Of a stretch of DNA of 64,000 bases, positions 43,898 to 55,559 are shown piece after piece. A program made the position numbers and the translations under genes. The notes under the pieces were generated by a model. The model was not told the origin of the DNA and searched no databases. It saw only the letters and a list, made by a program, of their open reading frames with translations. Each line of letters begins with the position of its first letter. Within the stretch, counting starts at the first letter, position 1. Source of the DNA: Gracilaria gracilis (taxonomy: Eukaryota; Rhodophyta; Florideophyceae; Gracilariales; Gracilariaceae); contig JARGSG010000131.1 in assembly GCA_030374805.1 (NCBI GenBank), positions 62,001-126,000 of the forward strand, in the 5' to 3' direction.

Positions 43898-44125
43898 AGT
43901 ACGTCGGTGTTATCGGAATGCTAGTTTTTGTGTCAAAAATGACCGAATTAAAATGATCGACAACCGGTGAGTTTATCCAAATTTGAATGTTCTTAATTTC
44001 CGAAAATATTTCCACATTTCCACTTGTGCTAGTTTGTGTGGAAACAATCATTCACGATTATTTCCATCATTGCTAGTTTGAATGGAGGACAAACTAGCAT
44101 GTTATTTTGTTCATGCTAGTTTCCG
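43898..44125. repeat. left terminal and subterminal repeats of the Plavaka-like element
   Basis: It begins GTCGGTGTTATCGGAATGC followed by TAGTTT, which matches GTCGGTGTTTCTCGGTATGC + TAGTTT at 61558 and the inverse at 55700. Four further CTAGTTT motifs in both orientations follow at about 44027, 44082, 44092 and 44113. Clustered short motifs near a terminus are typical of CACTA-type elements. Confidence 0.55.
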
Positions 44126-44464
44126 AACCCAATGTAAGTGTGTAAGTGGCATATATTTAGAACTATATGGCGGCAAATAGGGATATATATATCCCCAAAT
44201 AGAGACGTATATAAATAGATATCTGCTTATGGAATACGATTAGAAGAATACAAACCATTCGAATAGGAGCTCTCTATAGAGATTCAGCACATCTATTCAA
44301 CAACTCTCATATCAGATATCGGCCGTTTATTCTCTCACTTTTGAAACGCCTTCGCATTACGTGCCACCTCCCCCATCACTCCGTCCCACCCCCCGTGCGC
44401 CATATTACGCTCCCCACCACTACGTACCCCCCTCTCCCCCGACACCCCCACACCGCTCCCCGCC
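44126..44464. other. 5' flank of the Plavaka-like transposase
   Basis: AT-rich (GGGATATATATATCCCC at about 44180), then abruptly C/T-rich from 44350. It probably contains the transposase promoter. Confidence 0.35.
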
Positions 44465-47400
44465 ATGCCTAATTGCTGCTTTGAAGGCTGCTCCTTCTTC
44501 GCTCGCACCATCCCCGCCATTCAAAGGCACCAAAGAAGATGCCCCAACCGTCTCACCGCCAACAAGCGTTTCCTCTCCCCCAGCGGCAACGTCCCTCACT
44601 TCCCTCCACGCACAAAGCGTCACAAGTCCACCCCCCTACTTTTACCACCACCCTCACCTCCTCTCTACAATCGCCCTTCCGATAACGTCCCCATCGCCGA
44701 CGACGACTCCTACCACCACCAGCAGCTCTCCCTCTCCGTCCACACCCAAGACGCCTACCATATCGTAAGCACTCCCGTCTGCTCTCTCTCCCCCTCCCCA
44801 CCTCCTCCACCGCCCCCTCCTTCGCTCCCCGCAACAACCCCCACTTCGAACGAATGGTCCTCTACATCTCTTCCATCGCTTCTACCCCCTGCCACCGCAA
44901 GGCAGACGAACTCATCTCTCTCCTCCACGACCCTTCCTTCTTCAAATCAGCCTTTCAGAACGCCCTCTCCTCCGCATCCCAGTGTCTCAAACTTCAAACA
45001 GACCTCTTCCAACACCGAGTCACCAACATGGGTTTCACCCCCACCACCCTCCACGACCCACAGCACCTCTTCACCGCCACCATTTTCCGAAAGGATGCAC
45101 CCCAAGTCCTTAAAAGACAACTCGCACTGGCACACTCCTACAACACCCTCTTCCACGACGTCCCCCACACAACCTCCTCCGGCTCTACCGCTTTCGCTCA
45201 CCCCATGGCTTCCTCCCTCGGAAAAGAAGCTGTCCCAGCCCTCAAGCACGCAATCATGCAGTCCTCCAATACCTCCTGCATCTGGCACATCCCTGAGAAC
45301 ACCGGTATCGACTCCTTCATCGGCTTCGTCCAAGTATTTTCCGACAAGTCCTCGCCCTCCCTCAAATCCTCTTCCATCACCTCCTACTTCCTTCACATCA
45401 CCATCCTCAACTTCTCCGACTCGTTCTGTCGCAAATATATCACCGACAACCTCACGCTTCTCGGATACCTTCCAATCTCTTTCAATCTCCCCACCTCCTC
45501 TCAAGACCCTGATACCATTCCGCAAACCTCATCCAGCACCTCTTGCTCTATGAAAATGCAACTCATCCAGGGTGCCATCTCCAACCTCCTCGACCCTCTT
45601 CTCTCCTCCGGCCTCACCGGCTTCCCCTTCCTTGACGCTAATGGCGTGCTCCGCCATTGTCACCCAATCATCGCCATTTACTGCACAGACATCCCAGAAG
45701 CAAAACACATTCTCGCCATCTCCCATGGCACCCGCTCCCAGCATCCATGCCATCGATGTACCGTCCCACGCCCCGACCTCCACCTACAAATTCCATCCCG
45801 CACTCTTCGATCCCAGACCCAGACTCTCGCTGCCCGCAATTCACACTCTACCCTCCTCCAAGATTCTGAAATGGCCCTCTTCACTCCCTAGGAAAAAAAA
45901 TTTTTACAAATGGCGCACTACGTTCTGCAAAAAGTAACTAATGGCGTAGAAAACTTTTGTTTTTATTGAAGAGATGGCGTATATATTCCATGCTTTACGC
46001 CATTTCACCGCCATTTATAGCATGATCTAGAAAAAGATTTACGCCATTTTTGACACTTTTCATAAATGGCGTACAAACAATGAATAAGCTTTCAGCACTC
46101 GTGTTCGAGGTATTAAGTTTTGTTCTATATTTGTACGCCATTTATAGAAAGTGTCAAAAATGGGGTAAATCTTTGTCTAGATCATGCTATAAATGGCGGT
46201 GAAATGGCGTAAAGCATGGAATATATACGCCATCTCTTCAATAAAAACAAAAATTTTCTACGCCATTAGTTACTTTTTGCAGAACGTAGTGCGCCATTTA
46301 TAAAAATTTTTTCCTAGGGACTAGAAAGCCCAGAATCGCCCGAGACACCAAAGAAAAGCCTTCTAAAGCACTTCACTCCCTTTCCCTCGCAAAATACTCC
46401 TCCCTCTTCGAATCTTACCCTCTCCTCCAGATCACCCCTCTCCTCTTCCCTTACAACATCTTCCCCTTCGAACCACTGCATAACTTCCACCTCGTCATCT
46501 CCAAGCTCATCAAGCTCGCAGCCATCGAGAGACTCAAGTCAGAATCACTCTTCACTACCCCCCGTTCCTCCAAGTTCCGTCGTTCCTTCAACTCCGTCCG
46601 CTCGTCCATCCTGAAAAACGCGAACACCATCCTCGCCGTCATCGAAAAGCACTCCCCAGTCACAGGACTCCACATCGACTTTTCTTCCTCCGACAACGGT
46701 CAAACACTTAACGGTATCTTCACCTCCGAAGGCCTACGTGGTATGCGCGAAGCAAAAGACTACTGCTCACTCGACATGGTCTTCCCCTTCATTGGTGCCT
46801 TCTTCGACCGCTGATTTGACGACGTCGAAGCAGCTCCCATCACTTCCGTTTTCACCAAGTACTCCGATCTTCTCTTCTTCTCCATGAGATACAACACCTC
46901 CGCAGAATGGAACGACTCCCGCCTCACCGACCTCCAATTCCAAATCCGCTCATTCAAGCGCACAGCCGCACTCGTCCTCGGCCCCGACCACACTTCCAGC
47001 CTTGGCACCCTCAAGTTCCATCTCCTCGACCACATCGTCGAGGACATTCGCCGCTTTGGAGGCCTCCACTTCAACGATGCTGGCATATTCGAACACGCCC
47101 ACTCCCTCTTCAAGTCACACTACTCCAAAATCTCAAAGCGCAGGTCCAGCGCACATGAAGAAACCATTCGCGCCATCCATCACTCCAACGCCACCAAAGC
47201 TTGGAACCACCTTTCCAACAACCCCTCCATCACTTCCTCCTCTCCTGCCATCGGCTCTCCCATCCAATCCCGCCAACCCGGTTTGGTTCGTGATGGACAA
47301 CTCATCTCATTCGCTGATCTCATCACCGCCCACAAATTCGTACACCCTAATCTTCATTTCAATCCCAATTCTCTACAAGACCTCTTCCCCACGGACACCT

Positions 47401-48116
47401 TCTCTATCCTCCAACAGATTGAGAAACACAACCTCCCTTCATTCATCAATCTTTCTCTCGAAGTCCTAGAACTTTCAGAGAACTCCCCCACTCTCCGTCA
47501 TACCTGAATCAACGTAGTCAACTCCGCTTACGTCGCCGGTGGTTATGTCCTATCACTCGACCACTACATTGAAGAGCGGAACGAGCTCGCCCTCCAGGAT
47601 CCTCCAGTCCCTCTCAGCCAACGAATATTTGCCGTCCCGTCCTTCGGTCCTTCTAAATCCCCAAATTTCTCTCACGTCCTCGTCGCAGGCACCAGCTCCT
47701 CCAACTCCACCCCCATCGTCTGGGTCTGCAAACTCATATCTCTTCTTCGCTTCACCCTTTCTTCTTCCACTCCATCTTCCAAGGAGTTCGCCTTCGTACA
47801 TTTCATGGAGCTCGTCCTACCAAGCGGCGAAGTCGATGTCACCCTCAACTGCCTATGCCTCCGATGGGCAACAGACGACAAACATAACCACACCGCCTAT
47901 CCAGTTCTCATCTCTACCCACTCCACATCCGACAACGTTTCTCCATGGTTTGGACTCATCCCTTTCTCTTCTATCTTTGGCTCCGTTCATGTTCTCCGCC
48001 AGAACCACCCCACTCCCCCTTCACTTCCCGCCTCCACCGGCGTTTCCATAGATTATACCTCAACAGATTTGACCGGGACCCCACCTCCACAGCCTACCTC
48101 CCACCCCCCCGCATAG
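44465..48116 (+). pseudogene. Plavaka-like (CACTA superfamily) transposase, interrupted
   Basis: It starts MPNCCFEGC with a C2H2/C2HC finger (Cys-Cys, then HQRRC), then a Pro/Ser/Thr-rich linker. The catalytic part follows in another frame from about 44854: PIIAIYCTDIPEAKHILAIS with a PCHRC zinc pair, then after 46323 the block LLFPYNIFPFEPLHNFHL, and near 47000 TLKFHLLDHIVEDIRRFGG with IFEHAHSLFKSHYSKISKR, as in Plavaka/Tnp2-type transposases. Breaks: a frame change in the C-run at about 44770-44850, the MITE at 45886-46319, and in-frame TGA at 46812 and 47505. Without the MITE and one ACT the frame reads on (ALFT then RKPRIARD). Codons are strikingly C/T-rich. Confidence 0.7.
45886..46319. 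mobile_element. foldback MITE 1 (434 bp, ACT duplication)
   Basis: Ends CCCTAGGAAAAA / inverse, duplication ACT at 45883-45885 and 46320-46322. Nearly the whole element is an inverted repeat with arms of about 195 bp around a short centre (about 46083-46125). The arms carry repeated AAATGGCG(T/C) motifs in both orientations. Arms differ at only a few positions. It lies inside the Plavaka-like transposase. Confidence 0.92.
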
Positions 48117-48717
48117 CACTCATTCCTTAGGATTTTCATACACCAATCACTACCACCCTCTTTTACAGGAAAGATTGGAGATAGGTAGGGGATGAAGAAG
48201 ATATACCACATCTCCACCGTCTCACAGCTATCTCCACTCCTCCCACTCTTATTAAACCTACCCTCTCCCCTCTCCTCCTTCTGCCCTATCCCTACCCTCT
48301 CCCCGGTGCCCAACCAAACGACTGAAACTGGGCTCCTCTGGTCGGCACGCTGCTATGTAGCAATCAAGAACCTCTCCAAGTATCCGCGAAAAATTGGCCA
48401 CAAAGTATTCTTCCCTCACCGCTAGTTATACTTTCTTCCTCGATGGAATCCACAGCCCAACCGTCGCAGGTCTCTCCGAATTTCTGGACACATACCTCGG
48501 ATCCCCTCTAAAACCCATCGTTCTCAAATTCTTCGCCGTGCCCATCCCTCACCAATTCCCATGCCATCTTCAATATACCCTCCACTTGCCTCGGCAGATA
48601 CCTCCCATACAATGTAGAAAACAAGAGCTGTCTTTTTCCTCTACGTCCCACACCTCGTTCATCGTTTTCAAAACACACCCAGTCCACGCATCAAGTCTGG
48701 CGAGGTGCATCACCGTC
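48117..48717. other. 3' flank of the Plavaka-like transposase
   Basis: 601 bp, C/T-rich, with a plus-strand frame from 48394 that looks like chance. No supported gene. Confidence 0.35.
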
Positions 48718-51021
48718 CTATCTACGTAATGCTTTTCCCCATTTCATTTGGTCTCCTATGTACTCCTTCAACACTGCTACCTCCATTCCATTCTCGAAAA
48801 ACTTGTCTTCATCATCACAGCTCCATGGTGGAGCATGTACAGTTGACCCGGAGTATGCAAGATATTCGAAACAGCTCATTCTCCATGAACACATCTTGTT
48901 CATCCCATCTTCTTCACTTCCATTAAGCTGCTCGCAAGCCTTTTCCATCTGCTTCTTCAACTCCCCACCAAGTTTCGTCCCCTCGGTAGGCTTCGCCCGC
49001 TCGCAATCAAATCATATCCCAGTAAAAAGAATAATCTGTCCCGAGCAGCCCGCTTTCGCACCCCAATCACATCGCTTATCGTCTGCTTCATCCGCTGCTT
49101 CAGACACTTGTCTGAGCTTACATTTTCCACGCACTCTTGTTTCCTCCCCGCTTCCCTTATCGTCTCCCACGTCTCTCCCATTATTTATGTCTCAACCACA
49201 TACTTCAACAACACATCAATTCCACCTTCTGTCGATGGTGTGTACGCCCTCATCTCATACGCAACCTGAATTGGGCACCTAGGCACCATCTCCTTCTCCC
49301 CAACTACCAACATGCTCCCCTCTCTACTTTCTCCCACCGTCTCATTCCTGTTCTTCTAGCTCCTACAAACGTTTTCCGTGTCGAAACAAAGTTCAAACGC
49401 CTCAAACTTTGCATAATGAAGAATCCTATCATATACAGCCCTTGCGAATCCATAAGAACATTCTTCCACTCCAATATCATACTTTCGACGCCCTCTCACA
49501 TTGTTTCTTCCACCAACCCCTTCCTTCCCTTCACTACCTCCCGAAGACTTTTGATCAACACATTTTGCCGTTTATTTTCCTCCCTTAGCCGTCCCAACTC
49601 TTCTTGCGTCAGCTTCAAACTCACCATCAATGTAAAGTGATCTTCCTTCATATTTCCCAACTGTCCTTTCAATGAATTCACCTTCTTAACGAGTGCATAC
49701 CGTTGCAATAGCTTAAGTTCTCCTCATTCCCTTCTAGTTCCTTTGTAGATCCCTATTCATCTCCTCGAATTCTACCTCCGCTTTCTCCACGACCGCCGTC
49801 ACTTTCGTCTCCCACATCCTTCGGAAGTAAAATGGTGTTGCGCCTTACACACATCTCTTGAAGGGTTAGCGGCGCCGTCTCCACGACGCTCACTTCCTGA
49901 CTCCCTTCTCTTTGTACGTTGTCCTCCCCTTCGAAATCCCTCTCAACCACCGCTGCTGTCCCTCACCGCTCTCCCGTCCGCATGTTCTCGTCGCTTATCT
50001 TTCCCTTCTCTACAACTTCAGCAACCCCCGATCCATGAACTACACTCCCTATTCTTCTCTCAGTACCCTCCCCTGTTTCACGTTCTGCCATTGGCCGCAC
50101 ACACCCCACCCTTTCTTTCCCCCGGTTCGCATTCTCTTGCTCGAAACCAATGCTTTCCTTCTCTGGCTCTCTATTTGGCGTCACAACAAACAAACTCTCC
50201 ACTCCTCGCGTCCTCGCCGGCTCACCACACCTCACTCTCTCCCTCTCTCCTTCCACCTCTTCGGGTACCCCAGCCTTAGGTACTTTATGACCGTTAGTTC
50301 CCTTTCCTCCTCGAAGATCCCCACTACCTAATGTGGTACTACTCCTTGCTATTGTTCTTCCCTCGACACCCGTACGAAGCTCTTTACCCCTCACTATCAT
50401 ATCACCGCTATCGCTCTCCTCTAAAGCTTGCGCAGTCTCTGCGCCTTTTCGACGACCATCTCTCTCCCGATCACCCCGCAGAACCTTCTTCTCCTTACCT
50501 CGCTGCGCTCCCATGCTTTTCTTGGGACTAACTTCTTCATTTCGTGCGTTCGCAATAGGCTTCGTCACCGCAATGCTCACCGCTCGCTCCGTTCGCTCCG
50601 TTCGTTCCGTTCGCTCCGATGTTCTGCCCTCGAAGCTCCTCGCCGCACCGTCGCTCCTCGCCGCACCGTCGCTCCTCGCCGCACCGTCGCTCCTCGCCGC
50701 ACCGTCGCCTCTTTCCGCACCGTCGCTCCTTGCCGCACCGTGGCTTTTTGCCGCACCGTCGCTTCCCTCCACACCGTCGTTCCTCGCCGCACCCTTCCTC
50801 CCTTTCCCACGTAAACCACTCCGAGGCGCACGCGTACTACGAGCTGTGCGAACTTTGCCACTTACCGTTTCGCCACGCCTTCGGGTCTTTGACACGCGAC
50901 CGCTAACCTCCGCCGCATTCACATCCCTCGTCTTAAGTTTCGCCATATACAATCCGAACGGTTCCTTGCCGTTAACGCTGGGCTCTTGACGTGTTAGCCG
51001 CTGACCGTGATCGAAGGTCAT
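48718..51021 (-). pseudogene. opposite-strand accessory gene of the Plavaka-like region, broken
   Basis: The 5' part is open for 352 codons (51021-49963; an alternative ATG is at 50946). It is basic/acidic low complexity with DGAARS-type tandem repeats and many Arg, Glu and Gly. Gene-like pieces in other frames follow: TLQEMCVRRNTILLPKDVG (about 49830), the helical KLTQEELGRLREENKRQNV (about 49590) and ISDVIGVRKRAARDRLFFLL (about 49050). It looks like one decayed coiled-coil protein gene. Function unknown. Confidence 0.35.
50645..50790. repeat. 18-bp tandem repeat (about eight copies)
   Basis: Unit CACCGTCGCTCCTCGCCG with small changes; it codes for the DGAARS repeat on the minus strand. A shorter CGCTCCGTT(C) repeat lies just before, at 50580-50620. 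Confidence 0.9.
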
Positions 51022-51578
51022 TGAGATCGGAACTGCTGTGCTCTCGATGTGTTTGTCGCTCGCCGTGATCGAACGTCACCGATCTAATGCACACCCCCAA
51101 TCGAGTGGAGTGTGGTGTAAATCACTGAATCCGGTTTTTTATTCCCCGATTCCAAAACTGAAAATTGACACCAAAATCTCCATTTCTGAACTAGAAATAA
51201 TTTTTTGGGACAGCGGACCGGGGTGTCGTGGCGCTTCATCCGTGCACCGATGAAGCGCCACGAAACTCCGTTCCTCCGTCCCAGAGTGAAATTAGTCCGC
51301 CACAAATATTATTTATTTCTTTATTCCTCAAACATTTTTGTACAAGTGTACTATAGATGTTAGTTGGTTGATGTAGCTTTGTAACCGTCCCGCGATTATG
51401 CTATGAAATTTTATATATGCACAGTGCATAGTTTAAAATAATATTGAGCGGACGCACATCCGTAATGAAGTAGACGGAAAGGAACGGGAGTGAAAGTTAC
51501 AACCAGCTGACCGATCTCGCGAGCGTTCTCGACGGTCGTAGACAACCTTTCCGATTCTATCAGCCGCGTGTAATTGCG
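51022..51578. other. interval upstream of the 680-aa gene
   Basis: It contains the stem-loop motif and an AT-rich stretch (51300-51440). It probably carries the promoter of the 51579 gene. Confidence 0.4.
51213..51262. other. conserved 14-bp stem-loop motif
   Basis: Arms CGTGGCGCTTCATC (51227-51240) and GATGAAGCGCCACG (51249-51262) around CGTGCACC, preceded by TTTTTTGGGACAGCGGACCG. The same block in inverse orientation lies at 62933-62995. Confidence 0.8.
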
Positions 51579-53618
51579 ATGCTGCCTCGCAGGCATAAAA
51601 GGGGGCGGGATTCAAGACAACCGAACCCAAGTGCAGTGGTGTCAGAAATGCCGCCCCTAACACGAGGGAGAGGGAGGTCAAAAGGCACTACGCCGCGTAT
51701 GCCACCAGCCCGAGCAATGACGAAGAAGGTTTCGCCCGCTGCTACGCCAGTAGTTAAAGGCGGCGATGCGGTGCATTTGTATGTGACGGTTGGAAAAGAA
51801 AAGAGCAGGGTGAAAGTGAGAACCGCGGAGGTGAGAGGTATGGGGTCCGCCGGTGGCGCCAGGAAGGCTCTTTGCCGTTCGCTCCATGGGCATGATCTAA
51901 AGGCGACTGCCTTAGAAGGTGAAGACTTGGTTATGATCCGAAGGTCGAAGATTATAAGCCATGGAAGCGCGAAGTACCCTTACCGTTTTCAAGGTCCTGA
52001 AGACCCACCGAGTACGCTGAGCGAGTTGTTCTGGGCTGGGTTGTATGCGTGGGATACGTCGATGATGGCACCAATCGAGATTCCACAAAGTCCTACTCCA
52101 GGGTCCGGGGCTGGCCAGTCTTCTACATCTCAGCCTGAGAAAGCGGTTGCTCTGGAGGTCGAGAAACCTGCTGAGGAAGCACCCAAAATCCCAGAAAATT
52201 CTTCTCACGGGATGAAGAAGCCCGTGGGAGCGAGCGTCGGCATCATAGAGGACTCCGACGACGATATTGTGGAGGTGTTTCAGACGAGTAAGGCTCCGCT
52301 TACTGACCAGGAGGAGGACTTGTTCGATGAAGGAGACAGTGTTCCGTCAGAGGAGGTGGACAACACCCTGTATTTCAAGAAGATTTCTGTCGCCGACTAC
52401 GTTCAGCGCAGGTTGACGATGGATATCGAGATGATTGAAATCCCGAAGAAGACAGTACGAAGTGCGAATCTGGGAGAAAAGGAGGCCACGATGATGAAAT
52501 GTCGCAACTTTGGGTGGCTTCCGTTTGCAGGTTCCATTGCTGTGGCATCTCTAGAGGAGTTTGCTGTGAATGAAATTGTTATTGATTGGAGAATTGTTGT
52601 GGGCGTAACCCTCATAGACGGATATCACAGAATTCTTGTGCTTTGAGACTTGCATGGGGAAGGCAGGAAGTGGGTGGATATAGTCCATTCTTTGGATGTT
52701 GTGCTGTCGGGAAGAAAGGATGGGAAGGCCATCACAATGGACGAGGTATTAGGACTCGGCAATCTTCTGAACGAGATGAGTTCGAATGTACTGAAGATGT
52801 CGTTTGCAGACAAAATTCACAGCACGGTATCTTTTGTGCAGAACGTCGTCGACGAGTCACATGTGGATGTGAAGCAGTTAGCTGGTGCTTCGAAGAGAAG
52901 TGAGGCTATCGGAGACTACAGCGTGCGTCACTGGACTCGTTACGCGACATTGGCTCTGAAGTTTGTGGAATGTGAGGGGCTTTTGGAGTTCTTTGAGAAG
53001 GTGTGTGACGAGGTTCCAGCCCTGACGTTGATGCATGTCTCAAGTGACCTCCTGATGGGTCTCATCGATGGGCAGTTTCGATTTGTCGTACGTTGCTTGC
53101 AATCGCATGTGGAACTGAGGTTGTCTTATTCTACGAGAACCAGTCGTTTTGAAGACATGAGGAAGCACCTCTTTCAATGTGCCATAGGTATGTGCAACCT
53201 ATGTAATCTCACTGGGAAGAAGAAGAAGATTAGTGTTGAAGAAGTATTGCAGACAGTATTCAACTTAGGAGGAAAGAATGTGTCTGTGATGGAATATCTG
53301 GGTATGCGGACAGCAAAAAGGGAACTTGGCGGTGCGAAGCGTTTATGGGACGGGATGGTGTCTAGAAGGGTGAAGACCGCGGGTAACAAGCTTCAACAAG
53401 TTTTCAAAGTATCGCTTCAAACTTCAGAGGAGGTGAAGGAGGGGGAGCAGAAGGTGGTTGAAGTCGTGGTTGTAGGTGATGGTACGTCAACGGCAGCACC
53501 TAATGAGGTAGAAGAAGCTCCTATGTTGTTGGAAGCTTCCATGCACGGGGAAGACCCTGAAGCAGAGCCATCAGGGTTGAGGCGGAGCACACAGAAACGA
53601 TTGATCCGGGCTGGCTGA
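51579..53618 (+). pseudogene. transposon-associated protein of about 680 aa interrupted by one TGA
   Basis: A 355-codon frame (51579-52646) and a 324-codon stretch to 53618 are in the same frame, separated only by TGA at 52644. Either one gene with a nonsense change or two genes. The N-terminus is basic (TRGRGRSKGTTPR). A conserved-looking block KALCRSLHGHDLKATALEG follows, then an acidic linker with EDSDDDIVEVF resembling a SUMO-interacting motif, and a helical C-terminal half. Near the end another frame reads RRLIDLTDDKHEVEIE then VSERKMCKMLNHRI to a TAG at about 53794, so the true C-terminus may lie there after a frameshift. Family unknown. Confidence 0.5.
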
Positions 53619-53748
53619 AAGAGGATTGGGGTAGCAAGGCTGGGAGCAAGAAGAGGAAGAAGAAGAGGAGGTTAATTGATCTTACTGACGATAAGCATGA
53701 GGTAGAAATTGAACCTGCTCCGAAGAGTATGAAGAAGGGCACGGTGAA

Positions 53749-54560
53749 AGTTTCAGAAAGAAAAATGTGCAAAATGTTGAACCACCGGATTTAGTGTGCT
53801 CCGTCGCGCCTCATACATCGAGAGCTCATGAAAAGTAGTCTTGATTCTCTTTTCGTGCTGCATCGTCTGTTGTTTCAATTAAAGCGGTGAGCCAAGCACC
53901 AGTGCGGTCTTGAACTGAACGGCTATCATGTTTCTCGCTCGATGATGATCTACTGTGGGCCCCCCGTATAGCTACCTATATTTCATACAACGATGTGTGA
54001 GAAGGTAGGTATTATCCGGGTGCTGATATTGACAATAATAATGATCATCTACTGCTGGGAATGCGCAAGTGGTATTACTTAGCTGAGTAATATTACCTAA
54101 GCATTCCCAGCAGTAGATCTCCATTAAATTGGTACGAATAAGATGAGAAGCTAATGGCTCCGCGTCACAGGACTGAAGTACCAGATATGCTGCCGCGGAA
54201 AAGGAAAAGAGGGTGAATACAAGTTTTTTCGGAGAGAAGGAAGAACTTTAGGGGGAGAAAGGGGTGGTGGTGATGTGGGCGGAGAGAATGGGTACCGGAG
54301 AGGAGGTTTGCGGCGGAGATTTAGGAGCGGTTGTGGAGCATTGGCGAGAATCCGGGCAAACTTTAGGGCGACAGGCTTTCTGAGATAGTGAATGAGATGG
54401 GAGTGGCGGGGCAGAGTGTGTCGGAAGGGAGCGGCGGTGCAGAGTGTGTCGGACGGGAGTGGCGATGCAGAGCGTGTCGAAGGTTTGGGTGCAAATGGAT
54501 TTGCTTTCGAGGATTCGGAAAAGGATGAAGTTAGTTGGAGTGGGGACTAATGAGTATGTG
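53749..54560 (+). repeat. 812-bp direct repeat, copy 1
   Basis: Matches 63189-64000 with two substitutions seen by eye (near 53938 and 54203). The repeat runs to the window edge on the other side, so its full length is unknown. Confidence 0.95.
54049..54116. repeat. 68-bp hairpin inside the direct repeat
   Basis: Arms CTACTGCTGGGAATGC and GCATTCCCAGCAGTAG (16 bp, perfect) enclose a partly self-complementary GGTATTACTTAGCTGAGTAAT. Also present at 63489-63556. Confidence 0.85.
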
Positions 54561-55430
54561 AGTGGGATGGTGATGTGCGTTTCGAGGAAAATGGTGATGC
54601 TAACAACGGAGAGTATGGGCCTGAGGGGTCGGGTGTTGGTGTGCTTAAGCAGGTGGCGCAGGTGCAGAGAGCGTGAGGGTTGTTATTGCAGTCGAAAGAG
54701 CTGTTGAAAGAAGGAAAATTCCAGAGGGAAAAGGAGAGATTGAAAAAGTCACCGGTGTTAACATGGTCTCGGGGTGGACGTGGCTGTGTGAGGGAGAAGA
54801 GGAGGGAAGGGGAAGGAGGAAAACTTGGAGGGCGTCGGCTGAAGAAAAGGCGGAAGAGAGATGGTGGGAGGGGTGATTGGAAACAAGGATTTAGAGGTCT
54901 GTTTGCCGGTGCAACTGACGGGTGGAACTCTAATAGTTGGGCTCGATAGTGTGGCGGTGCCTGCACGAACGGGGGAACGCATATTGAAGTAGCAGCAATA
55001 CAAGAGACTCCCTGTAAACCTCGAATATGGCCCAAATATTTCCGAGATATGGCCGAAATGTGGCCGTTTAGTTCGAAAGTTTCAGAGAACGTGTATCTAC
55101 GGAAAATATGCACTTTCGCCAACTGACACGTGTACACCTCGGCCATATTTAGGCCACATTTGGACCATATTACGGTCATTTGAAGAAAAATGGAACTTGT
55201 TGATCTCCGCTTTTTAAAAGCTCTCACAACTTTTCGAGTTAAACGGCCACATTTCGGCCATATCTCGGCAATATAAGGGCCCTATTCGAGGTTTATAGGG
55301 GACTGGGAGGGTTTGGAGCCGCTCTGGGGCTAGGAAAGAGAAAGAGAATGGAGAGCGTTGTCGGTTGAAATTCTTCAACTTCAAATACAGGGAAACTCAG
55401 AAGCAGGATCCGAATGCAAGATTCAAATGA
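54363..55430 (+). pseudogene. coiled-coil accessory protein, copy L, split by MITE 2
   Basis: Aligns with the minus-strand copy at 61826-62618: LSEIVNEMGVAGQSVSE, MDLLSRIRKRMKLVGVGT, YVSGMV, a KELLKEG helix, basic GGRRLKKRRKRDGG, then after the MITE RARKR... and ETQKQDPNA. In this copy one frame runs through the stretch where the other copy changes frame (REKERLKKSPV to GGRRLKKRRK). It has its own stops and shifts, and MITE 2 at 55010-55301. A nuclear DNA-binding role like CACTA TNPA is only an inference. Confidence 0.55.
55010..55301. mobile_element. MITE 2 (292 bp, ACT duplication)
   Basis: Ends CCCTGTAAACCTCGAATA and the inverse of CCCCTATAAACCTCGAATA, with inverted repeats of about 63 bp that include TATGGCCGAAATGTGGCCGT. 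Duplication ACT at 55007-55009 and 55302-55304. The uninterrupted counterpart at about 61960 confirms the insertion. Confidence 0.92.
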
Positions 55431-55559
55431 GGGAGCGCTAGTGGTTTGTTTTTAATTTTCAGACGGTTTTGTACGAGTGTGGCGAATATAAAGTTGCGAG
55501 CATGGGCAGAGGAACGGCAAACTAGCCCTAATCCTCAATAAGTGAAATTCGAACTGCAA

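Noticed and set aside
44765-44890. Intron explaining the frame change in the Plavaka-like transposase
   Set aside because: A GTAAGC is present at about 44766 but no AG acceptor occurs before the conserved region begins; a small indel in a C-run is simpler.
50645-50790. CRISPR-like array
   Set aside because: Direct 18-bp tandem repeats without spacers, in a coding low-complexity region of a eukaryote.
50333-50989. 218-aa plus-strand frame over the 18-bp tandem repeat
   Set aside because: Repeat-driven open frame; the minus-strand frame is longer and more balanced, though also uncertain.
46812-52646. TGA read as selenocysteine or reassigned codon
   Set aside because: Host genes here end normally with TAA, TAG or TGA, no SECIS-like structure was seen, and the affected genes are decaying transposon genes.
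54547-55227. 226-aa minus-strand frame
   Set aside because: It runs antisense through the coiled-coil gene and across MITE 2, so it is a chance frame.
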